Source of the DNA: Tamarix chinensis
Lineage: Eukaryota; Streptophyta; Magnoliopsida; Caryophyllales; Tamaricaceae
Direction: 5' to 3'
Assembly: GCA_030549775.1 (NCBI GenBank)
Contig: CM060181.1
Coordinates: 38,751,063-38,815,062, forward strand
DNA: 64,000 nucleotides
This document shows, piece after piece, positions 62,412 to 64,000 of this stretch (position 1 is the stretch's first letter; every line of letters begins with the position of its first letter). A program made the position numbers and the translations under genes. The notes below the pieces were generated by a model, which was not told the origin of the DNA, did not search any database, and saw nothing but the letters and a program-made list of their open reading frames with translations.

Positions 62412-64000
62412 TGGTAACACCCCCAAATTTCACTCTTGAAAATTATTGTTTAAATGAATAATGTTGAAGTAAAAAATAGAATTTGGGGAATGTTACCCCC
62501 ACACCAAACACAAGATAAATATCCACCATCTATCTCATGCTAGATACAAGGCTAAAACATCTCCAACAAAAATTCAACCAACATCTACGCCATGAGGATA
62601 AACTCGTACAAGGAGATATCCATAGATAGATGGTAAGTGAACAATTTCACTGAATAAAATCATCGGTGAACAAATCAACAGATTCCTGTGAGACAACCCT
62701 AGATTTTAAAAGCTTATCAAAGTAATGGAAATTAAAATTCAATTATAACACCTTTGAAAATTTAAATAAAATACTTGAAATTTTTAAAAATAAATACAGT
62801 TAAATAAAGACAAATCTCGAGGGATCACACTCCGGATTTCCTAATCTCTCAAGCCAAGCCTTCAACCTAACAAAAACATCCGATCTCAAGCCTAAACAAG
62901 AGGTCTGCCACCCACCATTAGTGGATTGTCACAGGACCCATTCAACCAAGGTAGTATCAGTATGGGTCCAGTATTAAGTAAATCACGACTACCTAACTCA
63001 TGAAAAGAAACATGATACGTATAAGATATGGTAATCTTTAGCTTATATTACTAATGCTCAATTATACATATGATAAATACACCATTCCACTCGTAAAAAA
63101 ATTCGTGCTCAATTATAGATGCGACACATACACCATTCAACTCATATGTGAACTCATGCTTGATTATACATGTGATACATAAAATAAAACATGGGGTCAC
63201 ATATTCATGCTTATAAATATATGATAAGACATGACAATACATAGTGTACAAGCGTGAAAGAATTCATGGTCGCGTGTTAAGTAACACACACTATCCTCGA
63301 AGATAGAATTTTGCACATAAGGCCCATATGTGATTTGAATAATAAATCATATGATAATTAAATACATACATGCGTTATATGGAAATACTATTGTAAGGGA
63401 GACAACCAAGAAACATGCATAGAAAAAAGAAATATAAAGTTCATGATTGAGCGAAAATAATTCATTATTATATCTCTTTATCCTGATCACAACTATTTAA
63501 TTATATTATCTTGAGGACGGAAACTCAAAGAAATCGTAACAACTAATCTAGTACTCGAACGGTACTAGCCCTAGCTAGCCCGCCAAGAAACGTAACCAAG
63601 CCACCAATAAATAGGACACCTAAGCACTTAAGTATGCGCACCTCCTATAGGGCCGAAATATATCTAGACACCTATATAGTAGGATAAGGCCTCTCCGGAC
63701 TTCACAAGGCACCCGGGATCATATAATAGAAAAACACTAAAATTGTATCAAGTGAATACCAAACCTAACTCAGACACTTACCCTGAGTGATACAAGTCCC
63801 AACTCGAGATCTGTCACTTTAAGAGATTAATATTTTAGTCAAGGATTTAACCAATCAAAAATTAGACCCATATAATAGCACTTAGCTCACTTCCATCAAC
63901 ATAATGTATTTCCATTATTACATCAATTTCAAGTGGCATTAAAGCCAAGCGGCATAAAAGCCGACTAATTTCAAGCAACATTAAAGCCTATTAATTTCAA
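62412..64000 (-). mobile_element. Large LTR copy J, partial (runs off the window)
   Basis: Low-coordinate end TGGTAACACCCCCAAATTT is the family's 3' terminus in reverse (GGGGTGTTACCA). A second ATGTTACCCCCACAC lies near 62497. Within it are the reverse of the CCGGT-type block (CCACCCACCATTAGTGG near 62910) and the CACCTCCTATAGGG stretch shared with copy I. Its 5' half lies beyond the window. Small frames, such as 63051-63251, follow GTATGAA/CATAC-rich repeats and are not genes. Confidence 0.7.

Noticed and set aside
62412..64000. CACTA right end within the window
   Set aside because: No TTTTTTAGTAGTG-type terminus with subterminal repeats was found; the last 1.6 kb is LTR J.

Overview
The window is nuclear DNA of a flowering plant. 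It is AT-rich, intron-bearing where a host-derived fragment occurs, and built almost entirely of plant transposable elements: Ty3/gypsy LTR retrotransposons, a CACTA transposon, a LINE, a 5S-containing TRIM, and hAT, PIF/Harbinger, Mutator-like and Stowaway-type non-autonomous elements. I cannot name the species. No intact host gene is visible. Every coding region is a decayed transposon ORF except one broken fragment that looks like a bHLH68/bHLH133-type transcription factor.

Layout. 1-563 is anonymous flank. 564-4997 is a 4.4 kb solo LTR (copy A) with a perfect 5-bp target duplication; it contains a Mutator-like MITE, microsatellites and a telomere-motif minisatellite. 5331-11448 is a roughly 3 kb unit repeated in tandem. 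11153-14650 is a gypsy element with internal deletions (G, plus strand). 14651-16375 is a truncated second large LTR (B) with 146-bp tandem repeats. 16376-17997 is the 3' end of an Athila-like element (F, plus strand). 17998-18657 and 37077-37700 are the two halves of an old Tekay-like pol on the minus strand. They are separated by an 18.4 kb Athila-type element (E, 18663-37071, minus strand) with two LTRs, decayed pol, gag, PBS and PPT. E is itself split inside gag by a 6.1 kb solo LTR (H, 28530-34656), which carries a 1.24 kb PIF/Harbinger-type element.

38049-43440 is a gypsy element (D, plus strand) with LTR, PBS, gag, protease and part of the RT, cut by a 1.74 kb hAT-type element. It abuts a minus-strand gypsy remnant (43441-50163), related to G and interrupted by large LTR C. 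50661-51269 is a Cassandra-like TRIM. From 51419 onward lies a CACTA element: left terminus, a minus-strand bHLH pseudogene, an LTR fragment (I) with a Stowaway MITE, then the transposase genes (55680-62130) split by a LINE. The last 1.6 kb is another copy (J) of the large LTR family.

Nothing here works as a pathway. The content is a stratigraphy of insertions: Tekay before E, E before H, H before the PIF element; D before the hAT element; the CACTA element before the LINE and probably before LTR J. The most notable items are the bHLH fragment apparently inside the CACTA element, the large LTR family with a conserved terminal hairpin and copy-specific satellites, a MITE that duplicated an LTR TATA box, and the direct-orientation subterminal arrays of the hAT element. 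Element family names rest on motif recognition by eye, not on database searches.
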